Shown: positions 43,174 to 54,492 of the stretch, one piece after another
Layout: every line of letters begins with the position of its first letter
How positions within the stretch are numbered: the stretch's first letter is position 1
Assembly: GCA_948567375.1 (NCBI GenBank)
Contig: OX419759.1
Coordinates: 24,901,493 to 24,965,492, forward strand
DNA: 64,000 nucleotides
From: Lunularia cruciata
Taxonomy: Eukaryota; Streptophyta; Marchantiopsida; Lunulariales; Lunulariaceae
Direction: 5' to 3'
Notes under the pieces: generated by a model
What the model was told of the DNA's origin: nothing
What the model saw: the letters and a program-made list of their open reading frames with translations, nothing else
Database searches by the model: none
Made by a program: the position numbers and the translations under genes

Positions 43174-44792
43174 ATGGGGAAACTTCCGGTTTTCTTTGGC
43201 AAGGATGGAGAAGATGTGGAGGCCTTTGGGAGAGACTTCAAGAGAGCTTGCATAGGAAACAATGAGAGGAGGAAGAATGAGTGGGCCTCATTATTACCAG
43301 ATTTCTTTGAGGATGCAACACTTACATAGTATGAGTCAGAATACCAAAAGAGAGAGAGGAGAGACGGGGAAGAGGAGTCTTGGGAGACTTTGACTTCAGC
43401 ACTCATTGAGAACTTTCTTCCTGATGAGAGTTATGAGAGATTGATGAGTGAGGTAACATTTCTCAAGCAAGGAGAAGGAGAGAAAGTGAGAGTCTATGTG
43501 GAAAGAGTAGAAAAGTTGGAGTCCAGATTTTGCATAGTGTTGAGGAAGGGTGGGGATGATGTGGAGACTACAATGATTGGCATAGGGGCCATGCTCACCA
43601 AGAATTTTGTGGGAGGGTTGGGACCACAAATTAGAAGCAAGGTGAGATATGAGAAACCTTCTTCCAAGGTTGAAGCTATCAAGATCGCAATTCGTATGGA
43701 GGAGAGTTTGGAAGGGGATGAGAGTGATTTGGTGGTGAAGGAGGTTGTGCATCCTCCTCAAGGCTACAAATATGGTGGAACTTCTGATACTTTGGTGGCA
43801 ATGGTTGCACCACAAGTAGTAGTTGCTCCAGTTCTTGCATCTCCACCAAAAGATCCACTTCAAACCATCACAGAACAACTTGTAGATCTCAAGATCAATG
43901 TGGTGCAACTATGGGAGAAGAGAGAGGTGGATCAGAATGTAGGGAGAGGGCCTAGGAGTTATGGAAACTATCCATATAGAGGAGGCCAACAAGCAAACAA
44001 TTTCAATGATAGAAATTGTTTTGGTTGTGGAGGAAGAGGCGATGTCCAAAGGAATTGCCCAAATTCCACTTACCATGGAGGAAGGGGTTATGAGGGAGCC
44101 AATAGAGGGAAAGAGGGAGGTAGTGAAACCCAAGTGGCTCCTAATCCCAACAAAGGTAAGGGGATAGCATCCATAGATGTGGTTGAGAGCAAGTATGAGA
44201 AGGGAGAGTGCTCAAACTCCAAGGGTCTTAATTTGGAGCTTTTGAAACAAGAGAAGAAGAGAGCTCGTTTTGCAGAGGATGTTCACTCTTCTCAAGGATT
44301 TACTTCAAGCAAGGATACTCCTATGTCTACTAGGAGCACTGGCACCTCAACACCATCAACAACAAAAATTCCAAGGAAGAAGTTGGGGATGGAGGACTTC
44401 TTGATCTCAAAGCAACAATGGAACTACAATGTGTTGGAGGATGTTGATAGTCACAAGGCTAACATCACAGTGGGCCAATTCATTGCTTTGAACCCTACCT
44501 TGAGAAAGGAGCTTAGAGGTGGTTTGAGTTCTACAAGGAGCAAGAAGAAGAAGAAGGCAAAAGTTCCAATATCAATGGGGGTGGTGGATGCCAAGCCAGC
44601 ACCATGGGAGGCTTGTGAATATGCCTCCAAGATTGATGTGAGAGTGAATGGTCACAACATCAAGGATGCATTGGTTGATGGAGGATCAACAGTGAATGCC
44701 ATGTCTGAAAGGTTGATGAAGAAGTTGGGTATGATACCCTCAAGACCTTCAACACTTGTGGTGAGCATGGCAAACAAGCAACAAGTTCGACC
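43174..44792 (+). pseudogene. TetF gag and start of protease
   Basis: The ATG at 43174 opens MGKLPVFFGKDGEDVEAF. A TGG-to-TAG change near 43330 (ATLT*YESEY) interrupts the gag core; the rest is open for about 470 codons. It shows MSEVTFLKQGEGEKVRVYVERVEKL and a zinc knuckle whose His is Asp (CFGCGGRGDVQRNC). It ends with GMEDFLISKQQWN and the protease site ALVDGGSTVNAMS. It is cut at 44792 by TetG; the frame resumes at 45476 with GVMDKVVV. The His-to-Asp change should weaken zinc binding. Confidence 0.88.
44789..44792. repeat. 4-bp target duplication (GACC) of TetG, left copy
   Basis: GACC recurs at 45472-45475. The uninterrupted sequence in TetC reads GTTCGACCAGTAGGGGTG, with GACC once, so the duplication is proved by comparison. 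Confidence 0.9.
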
Positions 44793-45471
44793 TGTGAGCC
44801 GGCCTGTCTCTCACTCAGGATGAACCTCTGATGGCTATTATGGTAGCGCACCATGGACTAAGAAGGCAAGGAACCCCAACTCCATCATACTCCTCCAAGG
44901 CTAACACTCCAAGACTCAAGACATTGCTCACTAGAGAACTCAATGAGAGAGAGATAGTTGCAAATGAAAGGATGATGAGTACCTCCTCACCCCTTGTTTA
45001 TATACTTGTGAAATAGTTACGTACCAAAGTTACTATTTACTGTAGTAACTCAAGTTACTAGACTAAAAGTCAAGTAAAATCAAAAAGTAGAAAGGAATAT
45101 CCATTCACATGGGCATATTCCCCTTATCTTGACCCAACCACTAAAGCAAGGATTCCTTCACATGGGCTATCCTTGGACTAAAGAAGAATCCAAAACAAAA
45201 AGGCTTGCGGGCCCAAGAGTTCTCAACTCTTTCCCCAAAGCCAAACACCTAGGAATAATACCAAGTCAACACACTAAAATCTAAAATAGTGGTGCTCATC
45301 TTTTCTACTTCCTCTAAAGTAAGGTCCCATCTATCTTAGCTATGACTAACTTTAGCTAACAATGACTAATATAGAACCATCCTTTATCTCTATATAAATA
45401 ATATCTCTTAAGTACTTGTAATACTAAGCTAAATATCACAATACCACACACATGCACAAATGGGTGTTACA
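44793..45471 (-). mobile_element. TetG: solo Tet LTR inside TetF
   Basis: A 679-bp LTR in minus orientation (TGTGAGCCGG at 44793, GTGTTACA at 45471), opposite to its host TetF. No internal sequence is present. It shares a 13-bp internal deletion with the 3' LTR of TetF. This is a self-family insertion. Confidence 0.92.
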
Positions 45472-45475
45472 GACC

Positions 45476-46950
45476 AGTAGGAGTGATGGATAAGGTGGTA
45501 GTTTTAGTTATGGGAGTTCAAAATCTCATGATTTTCCAAGTCTTGAAGGATTCAAGCTATGACTTACTTCTTGGGAGGCCATGGTTGAGAGCATCATGCA
45601 AAACTGATTGATGGCACAAAGGGTACTTGAGGATTGGGTCATCAAACCATAGAGTCACAGTTCTTGTAACTAACACCACCAACACTTCACATTCAGATAC
45701 ACCATCTTCTGATTATTGGGAATCAGATTCTAAAGAAGGAGCTTCAAGTGTGGACACAAGCATGGAGGAAGAGACTTCCACGGAGGAGGATGAATCTGAA
45801 TCTGATTCAGATGTGTATCCCTTGTGTGCTATAGATTTTGCACCTAAGCCAGAGGTCTTGAAGGACCCAGAAAAATCACCATTGACACTTGAGGAGGTAG
45901 AGAGAAGGTTAGCTACCCTCAAGAATGGCCCAAATGTTACCAAGGAGGAGAAGGTGAGATTTGAGGAGATTTTCCACAAGTTCATCCATGTGTTTGCTTT
46001 TAGTTACAAGGATTTGAAGGAAGTCACCTTGGAGGAGCACAAGATTGAGGTGGAGTCACATGCAAGACCAATCCGCCAAAAGCAACATTGCATTAGCCCA
46101 CCAATATCTTTGGTTGTGAAGGAGAAGATTGATAAGCTCAAGGAGGCTGGATTTATCTTTGAGGTGGAGAATTCAGAATGGGTGTCTCCGATTGTCATTG
46201 TGAAGAAAAAGAATGGCAAGCTTTGGGTATGTGTGGATTACAAGAAGCTTAATGTTGTTACCAAGAAGGACTACTACCCATTGCCATTCATTGATGAGAT
46301 CTTGGAGGAGGTTGCAGGTCATGAGAGGTACAGTTTTGGAGATGGTTATAGTGGATACAACCAAATCAAGATTGCACCAGAGCATCAACAACTCACCACG
46401 TTCACCACACCTTGGGGAACTTATGCTTTCAAGGTCATGCCTTTTGGGCTTTGCAAAGCTCCAGCCACATTCCAACGGTTCATGAACAAGGTATTTAAAC
46501 CTTTCATTGGGAAATTTGTGAGAGACTTCATTGATGACTTTTGTGTCTATGGGAGCAAGGAGGAGCACTTTGAACACCTAATCAAAGTCTTGCAACGCTT
46601 GGATGAGGCAAATGCATCACTCAACCCAGAGAAGTGCATTTTTGGATGTGAAGAAGGTCTACTTTTGGGGCACCTCATCTCCAAGGATGGAATAGCAGTT
46701 GATCCTGAGAAGGTGAGGAAAATCTCAAACCTTCCATTCCCTTCAAGCTTGAAAAAGTTACGCCAATTCTTGGAGATGGTTGGGTACTATAGGAGGTTCA
46801 TCTTCTCATTTTCCAACAAGGATTATGCATTGACCATCTACATGAAGAAGGGTGTAGATTACATGGTGATTTTGGAAGACAAGGAGGCTCTCAAAGCTTT
46901 TGAGGAGCTCAAGCAATCCCTTGTTGTAGCTCCAATTCTTGCGAAACCTG
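45476..46950 (+). pseudogene. TetF protease end and reverse transcriptase
   Basis: SSYDLLLGRPWLRAS (protease end), then a stop in TD*WHKG, a Ser/Glu-rich linker, and a 442-codon open frame with the RT motifs KLWVCVDYKKLNVV, YSFGDGYSGYNQI, VMPFGLCKAPATFQRF and FIDDFCVYGS. The connection domain follows (MVGYYRRFIFSFSNKDY). It is cut after LVVAPILAKP by LngG at 46951 and resumes at 54493 with PDWSKPFILYIDASN. Confidence 0.9.
46946..46950. repeat. 5-bp target duplication (ACCTG) of LngG, left copy
   Basis: ACCTG recurs at 54493-54497. TetB and TetC carry the undivided site (AAACCTGATTGGAGT), so the insertion point is exact. Confidence 0.92.
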
Positions 46951-48339
46951 TGTGACAACCCGGCAAATATCACTTTTGCGGTAATCGGGTAAGTAAAGTT
47001 CGTTCCCGCAGAGATACGAGTCAAAAATGTCCAAATACAAAGTCAAATAGTAACATGTAGTTCTTCTTGGTTGCATCTTTAATCTCTCAGGTAGAAACCA
47101 CACCCAGAAGAGAGTAACAAGCACTGACTCGCAGTCTTGTCACAAATTCACACTCCTTAATCACAACTCCATCAAATCTTTCCAAACAATCTTGATTGTG
47201 ATGATTCAGGCTCTCCCAAAAATGGCACTTTACTGCAAAACAACTTTGCCTCAGAATTGTGTTCCACCCCTCCACTGAAGGCACAACTTCCTTGATCAAA
47301 ATTGCTTCACATCAACTTTGCACAGCACTCACAAATGCAGAATACTACCAACACTACAATTCCTCTCAGATCTGTCAAGGCATTGCTTCGATTGCACTTC
47401 ACTCAGGATCAAACACACAGAATGAAGATCAAGGCTGTGGAATCCAACATCCAACAAACACTCTGACTTGCACTTTGAATTTCTCCAAACATTCACAAAC
47501 ACAATCACAAAGTTGATACTCGGAATCAAGCTCAAGCGATGAGCACTGCTTCACAGCACTTTGCTTTATCTATTCTCAGAAATTATAAGCACTAAACAAC
47601 ATGATACTGCAAATGCCACTCTTAAATAGTGAAGCAATCGACAATTGTAACAACTATACCATTTCTACAACAATTGTTCTAACCTGCAGATCCGAAATGA
47701 CAATGCACCTCTTCATATCTGCCCCTTCAAATCTCAAATCTGTTACTAATCCAATCCGATGTTTACTTCTTCCTCGGCTTTCAAACCCGAAACCGAAGTA
47801 ATCTTACTTCCTATCACTTTTTCCTCGGGTTTCACATCTTCTACTTCTTCTACCAGATCTAGCAATTCTCTTTCCTGATCTGAAATATCACTAATGGGTA
47901 ATCTATCTAACTCCTTATCTCCCGACCCACTCTTCTCTAATGTCTCCGAAGACATTTGGACTCATATGTTATCTACTTCGGGTTTTGCTCTAACATCCTT
48001 CCGAAGTTTTTCTTACTCTATTTTCACTAAGTCTAATCTAATTGGAATGTTATCCTCTACCTCTAAAACCTTTCTGTCTACACGAGTTCTTAGTTTTATT
48101 AACAAAGCATTCATCTTGGTGTCTTTTGCTTGTCTGCGCCTCGTCTCCTGCACCAACAGCTTTAACTCGTGTAGTCATGCTTCTTCAATTTGAACGCTGT
48201 CTTTTGTACTTAACATCACGTTCACCCTGAGGACTATCTCCTTCAATGGCTCCAATCTTGTCTTCCTTTCTCGTTCCCGATCTGCAAGCCATTCCTCTCA
48301 GTACATTGCCAACTCTGCCTCGAACTTGGCTTTCATCGT

Positions 48340-48344
48340 CTCCT
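48340..48344. repeat. 5-bp target duplication (CTCCT) of LngH, left copy
   Basis: CTCCT recurs at 52113-52117. The undivided Lng ORF has a CTCCTTCTCC stretch at the same place (for example 12235-12245). Confidence 0.9.
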
Positions 48345-48458
48345 TGTGGTGGCCACATTTTTTGTTTCTTCACAATAAAGGAGAAGAAGTTGTATAGAGA
48401 AGTTGGATTGCGTCTGTATGGCCAAAGAAAGCAAAGAAAAGAGTCTTCGGGATGAAAG

Positions 48459-48541
48459 CCGAAGTAAAATGACTTTGGGTCATAAGGCAAAGTACTCGGA
48501 AATGCCCTGTCAGCATACAATACGAAGTAAATTGTCTTCGG
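48459..48541 (+). promoter_or_regulatory. Lng U3 direct repeats upstream of the TATA box
   Basis: CCGAAGTAAAATGACTTTGGG and ACGAAGTAAATTGTCTTCGG are imperfect direct repeats 62 bases apart, about 190-265 bases upstream of the TATA box. Equivalent pairs occur in LngB, LngD and LngG. They could be enhancer sites; the factor is unknown. Confidence 0.45.
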
Positions 48542-48724
48542 ATCGGGAGGAGCTCAACTCGAGGTGAAGACAGTCTAACAACCTTTCATTGGGGCGAGAA
48601 ATTCAAGAAGGGGCCGTTTCAAAACTGGCGGCTCATACGTGTGAAGGTTGATTAACAATGACAGGTGCATGCCGGAGGTGTGATTTCTTGGTAGAAACTC
48701 AAACAAGACGAAGAAGCACAACTC

Positions 48725-48731
48725 TATAAAA
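48725..48731 (+). promoter_or_regulatory. TATA box of the Lng LTR ORF
   Basis: TATAAAA lies 21 bases before the ORF ATG at 48752. The same box stands before the ORF in LngB, LngD and LngG. The usual start site would fall close to the ATG, so the mRNA would have a very short leader or use a later ATG. Confidence 0.5.
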
Positions 48732-48751
48732 ATTGAAACTGCAACGACAAA

Positions 48752-51327
48752 ATGTCGAGCAATTTTCCTTTGCCATTGAGGAGTCATCTTGCAGGTGATC
48801 GGGGAAAGGGAAATAGAGTTGGACTTGTGTTAGTGCGCAAGGGAGAAGTCTTGAGAGTGAAATCAAGAGAAAGTGAGAAAGCAGAAGAGATGGGAGGAGG
48901 GAAGAAGAACTCTGAATTTGTAGTGAGAAATCATGTGATTTGGAGATTAGATGTGGTAGCGAGGATCGAAGTCTTGAGCCAACTTCGGATCACATTTCTG
49001 GCATGGAATTGGAACGTAAGTTTTCTAGGATTCATGACAGAAATCATCGAGAGTAAGTGTCTTGATGGACCCGAGGAAGAAGGGAAGAGAGGAAATCCGG
49101 CTCGCTGGACAGAGTCGGATTGGAGACTGGTACTTGGGAAGGAGGCGGGGTCGGAGTAGGGAGCCACGTTCTTGGGGAAAGGAGAGATAGCCCAAGAAAC
49201 TCAGGAGGTGAGAGATGCCTTCTCGTCAAAGAGAATGAAGAATGGGTACAAGGTGGAGAGTTACAAGGATCCAATGAAGAGAGGGATCGTGAGTGCTCTC
49301 ATGGCAATTTTCAAGCCGGAGAGAATGACTGATGTGATGAAACACCAAGCGGTGTTCTTCCATAAGTTGTTTGCAGGAGAGCCTATAAATTGGGCGAGGT
49401 GTTTTCACGGGAGAACAAGGCAGATGGTGTGGAATCTGCGGGATAAGTTGCCTCTACATTACATTGTGCCGTTTGCAGCACACTTCTACCTCGGGCTCAA
49501 TTTGCTGAACTCGGCGGAGCGGAATTGGATGGTGTCGCATTTCCATCCTGATGTTTGGAAGGAGGTCGATGTCAAGGAGCAACGATATATTCTCCAAATC
49601 CGGAGCACGGACAACTACTACGCGAAGATAGAGAAAAACGTGGAGGTTGTAGTAAGTACCCCGACGAAGAAGAGGACTTGGCAAGCAGAAGCCGAAGAAA
49701 GCAAGAAACCTCGGAAGATGCAGAGAAGTAACCCAAGGCAAGGAATGGTGGTAATTGAGTCAGAAGATGAAGACTCAGAAGGCAAGGCTGAGCTCAAAAT
49801 GGAGGACTTGGAACATGAGGAGGAACCTGAGCTGACACTGCAGAGCAGAGATACGAGGAGTGATAGTGAATACGGTGGAGAGATGACCTCGGCGCCAACG
49901 GCTAACAAAGAATACGAAGAAGAAGTGCAAGCCGAGGTAGAAGCCAAAGACAATACAGCACTGGAAGACGAAGTACCAATGCGAGAGGACAAGAAGATCG
50001 TAGTACATCGAGGAGTTCGCTTGCAACGTAAGGCAAAGTGTGAGGCGGGGCCGAGTAGAATGAAGGAAGAGGTAGAAGAAAGCTCAGGCAATGAGGCATC
50101 AATCCCAATACAAAGACTCCAAAGAAGAAGACGAGTATCAAGAGAACACGAGGAGAAAAGAGAGACCACTCCGTGGGAGGAAGAAGTTGCCAGTGATGGA
50201 GTGGAGTACCTGCGAGAGGTAGTGTGTCCGTTGTTGGTGAAGTTGGAGCACAACAAGAAGGAGATGCAGTCAACTTGTCCAGAGGTAAAGACTGTATTGC
50301 AGGTGGTAGTAAGATTAGAAGAAGAGAACTCGGAGTTGAAGAGGAGTGTAACCTGAGGTGAGGAGGAGAGAGAAGTACTGTGAGCAGAGGCAGTAGAGGG
50401 AAGTCAGGTAGTTGAAGACCTGAAGAGAGAAGTGAGCTATCGAGAAGATCTTGGAAGGAAGAGTGACATAGCAAGAGAGAGACAGGTAGTTGAATACAAG
50501 ATCTTGAAGCAACAGTTTGCTGATGCAAGAGTAGAGCTTATCCATGCTATGGCGAGGGTAGTAGCGAAGGATCAAGAGCTTGATAGAGTGATGGAGAGTA
50601 TGGAGGAGAAGAAGCAACTTTGGCAAAGAGAGTTGGCTGTGCAGTATAGAGAAGAAGAAAGATTACAAGAGTTACTTCGTAATCAGGAAGAGAAGATTGA
50701 ATAGAAGGAGAAAGAGAAGGAAGCAGTGAAAGCCGAGTTTGAGGCAGAGTTGGAGATGTACCAAGAGGAATGGCTTCCAGATTGGGAACAAGAAAGGAAG
50801 ACAAGATTGGAGCCATTGCAGGAAATAGTCCTCAGGGTGAACGCAATGTTAAGTACAGAAGCCAGCGTTCGAATTGAAGAAGCGCGTCTGCACGAGTTGA
50901 AGTTGTTGGTGCAGGAGACGAGGCAAGACAAGCAAAGGACACTGAGATGAATGCCTTGTTAATTAAATTTAGAACTTGCATAGACGAAAAGGTTTTGGAG
51001 GTAAAGGATAACATTTCAATTAGATTAGACTTAGTGAAAGTAGAGCTAGAAAAACTTCGGAACGATGTTAAAGCAAAACCCGAAGTAGATAACATAGGAG
51101 TCCAAATGTCTTCGGAGTTGCCCTTAGAGACATTAGAGAAGAGTGGGTCGGGAGATAAGGGGTTAGATAGATTACCCACTAGTGAAATTTTAGATCAGGA
51201 AAGAGAATTGTTGGATATGGTAGAAGAAGTAGATGATCTGAAACCCAAGAAAAAAATAGTAGGAAGTAAGATTACTTTGGGTTCAGGTTTGAAAGCCGAG
51301 GAAGAAGTAGACATCGGATCAGATTAG
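48752..51327 (+). pseudogene. LTR-encoded acidic coiled-coil protein of LngH (best-ordered copy)
   Basis: About 858 codons from MSSNFPLPLRSHLAGDRG to VDIGSD and stop at 51327. Order: basic N terminus; GGGKKNSEF and FLAWNWNVSF; a frameshift near 49160; the conserved domain of about 120 residues (FLGKGEIAQETQEV, KPERMTDVMKHQAVFFHK, NWARCFHGRTRQMVWNL, HFYLGLNLLNSAER); KKRTWQ basic patch; acidic ESEDEDSEG tract and Glu-rich region; RRRRVSREHEEKR; then about 300 residues of coiled coil; then a short conserved C terminus. Four stops or frameshifts lie at 50356, 50384, 50704 and 50950. A basic patch and acidic tracts suggest a nuclear, protein-binding role, but this is inference. There is no signal peptide or membrane segment. 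I do not recognise the family. Confidence 0.78.
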
Positions 51328-51443
51328 TAACAGATTTGAGATTTGAATAGGCAAATATGAAAGGTTGCATTGTCATTTCAGATCTGCACGTTAGAACAAT
51401 TGTTGTAGAACGGTATAGTTGTTAGAACTGTCGATTGCTTCAC

Positions 51444-51451
51444 TATTTAAG
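51444..51451 (+). promoter_or_regulatory. distal TATA-like box of Lng LTR (LngH)
   Basis: TATTTAAG, 117 bases after the ORF stop and about 660 bases before the LTR end, conserved in LngA and (on the other strand) LngD and LngG. It is the best candidate for the retroelement's own promoter. Confidence 0.45.
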
Positions 51452-54400
51452 AGTGGCATTTGTAGTCAAATGTTGTTCAGTGCTCATAATTTCTGAGAAT
51501 AGATAAAGCAAAGTGCTGTGAAGCAGTGCTTGTCGCTTGAGCTTGATTCCGAGTATCAACTTCGTGTCTATGTTTGTGAGTGTTTGGAGAAATTTGAAGT
51601 GCAAATCAGAGTGCTTGTTGGATGTTGGAATCCATAGCCTTGATCTTCATTCTGTGTGTTTGATCCTGAGTGAAGTGCAATCAAAGCAATGCCTTGACAG
51701 ATCTGAGAGGAACTGTAGTGTTGGTAGTACTTTGCATTTGTGAGTGCAGTGCGAAGTTGATGTGAAGCAATTTTGATCGAGGAAGTTGTGCCTTCAATGG
51801 AGGAGTAGAACACAATTCTGAGGCAAAGTTGTTTTGCAGTGAAGTGCCATTTTCGGGATTGATCACAATCAAGATTGTTTGGAAAGAATTGAAGGAGTTG
51901 TGATTAAGGAGTGTTAATTCGTGACAAGACTGCGAGTCAGTGCTTGTTACTCTCTTCTGGGTGTGGTTTCTACCTGAGAGATTAAAGACGCAACCAAGAA
52001 GAACTGAAATTGTTACTTTGCTTTGTATTTGACCAATTCTGACTCGTATCTCAGCAGGAACAAACTTTACTTACTTGATTACCGCAAAAGTGATATTTGT
52101 TGGGTTGTCACACTCCTTCTCCTTCTCCTTCTGTACAACTTTTTCTTCCTGATTATTAAGTAACTCTCGTAATCTTTCTTCTTCTCTATATTGCGCAGCC
52201 AACTCTCTTTGCCAGAGTTGCTTCTTCTCCTCCATACTCTCCATCACTCTATCGAGCTCTTGATCCTTTGCTGCTACCCTCGCCATAGCATGGATTACTT
52301 CTACTCTTGAATCAGCAAACTGCTGCTTCAAGATTTCAAATTCAGCTACTTGTCTCTCTCTTGCTATGTCACTTTTTTTCACAAGATCCTCTCGATAATT
52401 TACTTCTCTCTTCAGGTCTTCAATTACCTGACTTCTCTCTACTGCTTCCACTTGCAGTACTTCTATCTCCTCCTCACCTTGGGTTATACTTCTCTTCAAC
52501 TCCAAGTTCTCTTCTTCTAATCTCGATAAGACTTGCAAAACAATCTTCACCTCTGGACAAGTTGACTGCATCTCCTTCTTCTTGTACTCTAATTTCACCA
52601 ACAGAGGACACACCACCTCTCGCAGGTAATCAACTCCATCACTGGCAACTACTTCCGCCCGTGGAGTGGTCTCTCTTCTCTCCTTGTGTTCTCCTGATAC
52701 TCGCCTTCTTCTCTGGAGTCTTCGTATCGGGATTGATGCCTCACTGCCCGAGCTTTCTTTTGCCTCTTTCTTCATGTTACTTGGCCCCGCTTCACACTTT
52801 GCCTTACGTCTCAAGCGCACTCCTTGCTGCACTGTGATCTTCCTTTCCTCGGGCACCGGAACTTTGTCTTCCAACGGCGAGTTGTCTTTGGCCTCCAACT
52901 CGGCTTGCACTTCTTCTTCTTCTTCTTCTTTGTTAGCCGCTGGCACCAATGTCATGTCTCCTCCTTCTTCACTGTCACTGATCATATCTCCACTCTGCAA
53001 TGTCAGCTCAAGTTCCTCCTCATGTTCCAAGTCCTCCATCTTGAGCTCGGCCTCACCTTCTGAGTCTTCATCTTCCGACTCAATTACCACCATACTTCGA
53101 ATCGGGTTACTTCTCTGCATCTTCCGAGGTTTCTTGCTGTCTTCGGCTTCTCCTTGCCGACTCCTCTTCTTCGTCGGGGTACTCACTACGACCTCCATGT
53201 TCTTTCCTGTCTTCACGTAGTAGTCGTCGGTGCTCTGGATTTGGAGAATGTACTGCTGTCCTCGACATCCACCTCCTTTCGCACATCAGGATGGAAGTGC
53301 GACACCATTTGAGTCCGCTCTGCTGAGGTCAGTAAATTGAGCCCCAAGTAGAAGTGTGATGCAAACGGCACAATGTAGTGTGGAGGTGACTTATCCCGCA
53401 AATTCCACACCATCTGCCTTGTTCTCCCGTGAAAACACCTCGCCCAATTGATAGGTTCTCCTGCAAACAACTTATGGAAGAACACCACTTGGTGTTTCAT
53501 CACATAAGTCGTTCTCTCCGGCTTCAAGATTGCCATGAGAGCACTCACGATCCCTCTCTTCACTGAATCCTTGTAACTCTCAACTTTGTACCCATTCTTC
53601 ATTCTTTTCGACAAGAAGGCATCTCTCCCCTCCTGCATCTCTTGGGCTATCTCTCCTTTCCCCAAGAACGTGGCTCCCTGCTCCAAGCCTGCCTCCTTCT
53701 CGAGTACGAGTCTCCAATCCGACTCTGTCCAGCAAGCCGGATTTCCTCTCTTCCCTTCTTCCTTGGTCCATCGAGACACTTACTCTTGATGATTTCTGTC
53801 ATGAATCCTGGAAAACTCACTTTCCAGTTCCATGCCAGAAATGTGATCCAAAGTCGGCTCAAGACTTTGATCCTCGCTATCACATCTAATCTCCAAATTG
53901 CATGATTTCTCACTACAAATTCGGAGTTCTTCTTCCCTCCTCCCATCTCTTCTACTTTCTCACTTCCTCTCGATTTCACTCTTGCAACTTCGCCCTTGCG
54001 CACTAACATGAGTCCAACTTTATTCCCCTTTCCCCGATTACCTGCAAGAGGACTCCTCAACGGCAAAGGAAAATTGCTTGACATTTTGTCATTGCAGTTT
54101 TGATTTTTATAGAGTTGAGCTTCTTCGTCTTCCGTCACTTCAAGTTCCTACCGAGAAATCACACCTCCAACATGCACCTATCACTGTCAATCAACCTTTG
54201 CATGTATGAGCCGCCATTTTTCAAATGGCCCCTTCTTGAATTTCTTGCCCCGACGAAAGGTTGTTAGACTGTCTTCGCCTCGGGTTGAGCTCCCCCAATC
54301 CAAAGACAATTTACTTGGGGTTGTTTGCTTACAGGACATTTCCGAGTACTTTGCCTTATGACCCAAAGTCACTTTACTTTGGGTTTCATCCCGAAGACTC

Positions 54401-54492
54401 CTTTCTTTGCTTTCTTCAGCCATACTGGCGCAATCCAACTTCTCTATACAACTCCTTCTCCTTTATTTTGAAAAAAAAATGTGGGCACCACA

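Larger units (their letters stand above)
48345..52112 (+). mobile_element. LngH: solo Lng LTR (3,768 bp) carrying an ORF
   Basis: A complete LTR, TGTGGTGGCC to GGGTTGTCACA, with a CTCCT duplication on both sides and no internal retroelement sequence. Order: U3 direct repeats (48459-48541), TATA box (48725-48731), ORF (48752-51327), distal TATA-like box (51444-51451), and about 660 bp of R-U5. It is the innermost element of the nest and thus the youngest there. It is inserted head-to-head into LngG, another LTR of the same family, within its ORF. Confidence 0.93.
47746..54084 (-). pseudogene. LTR-encoded coiled-coil protein of LngG (split by LngH)
   Basis: The start is MSSNFPLPLRSPLAGN at 54084, and the end is at 47746. 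The 5' segment (54084-52113) has long frames 54138-53647, 53779-53213 and 53216-52071: GGGKKNSEF, FLAWNWKVSF, NWARCFHGRTRQMVWNL, the acidic ESEDEDSEGEAEL, a basic RRRRRVSGEH-like tract, and the coiled coil ELDRVMESMEEKKQLWQREL. The 3' segment (48344-47746) holds the C-terminal coil. Of the copies here, its 381-codon frame is the longest for the acidic and coiled-coil part. One frameshift near 53215 and changes in the 3' segment break it. Confidence 0.8.
46951..54492 (-). mobile_element. LngG: solo Lng LTR carrying an ORF, split by LngH
   Basis: In minus orientation it starts TGTGGTGCCC at 54492 and ends GGGTTGTCACA at 46951. Removing LngH and one CTCCT copy leaves 3,769 bp, one base more than LngH itself. 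No gag-pol is present and a 5-bp duplication flanks it, so it is a solo LTR. It includes U3 repeats, a TATA box near 54107, the ORF and a distal TATA-like box near 47625. Confidence 0.92.
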
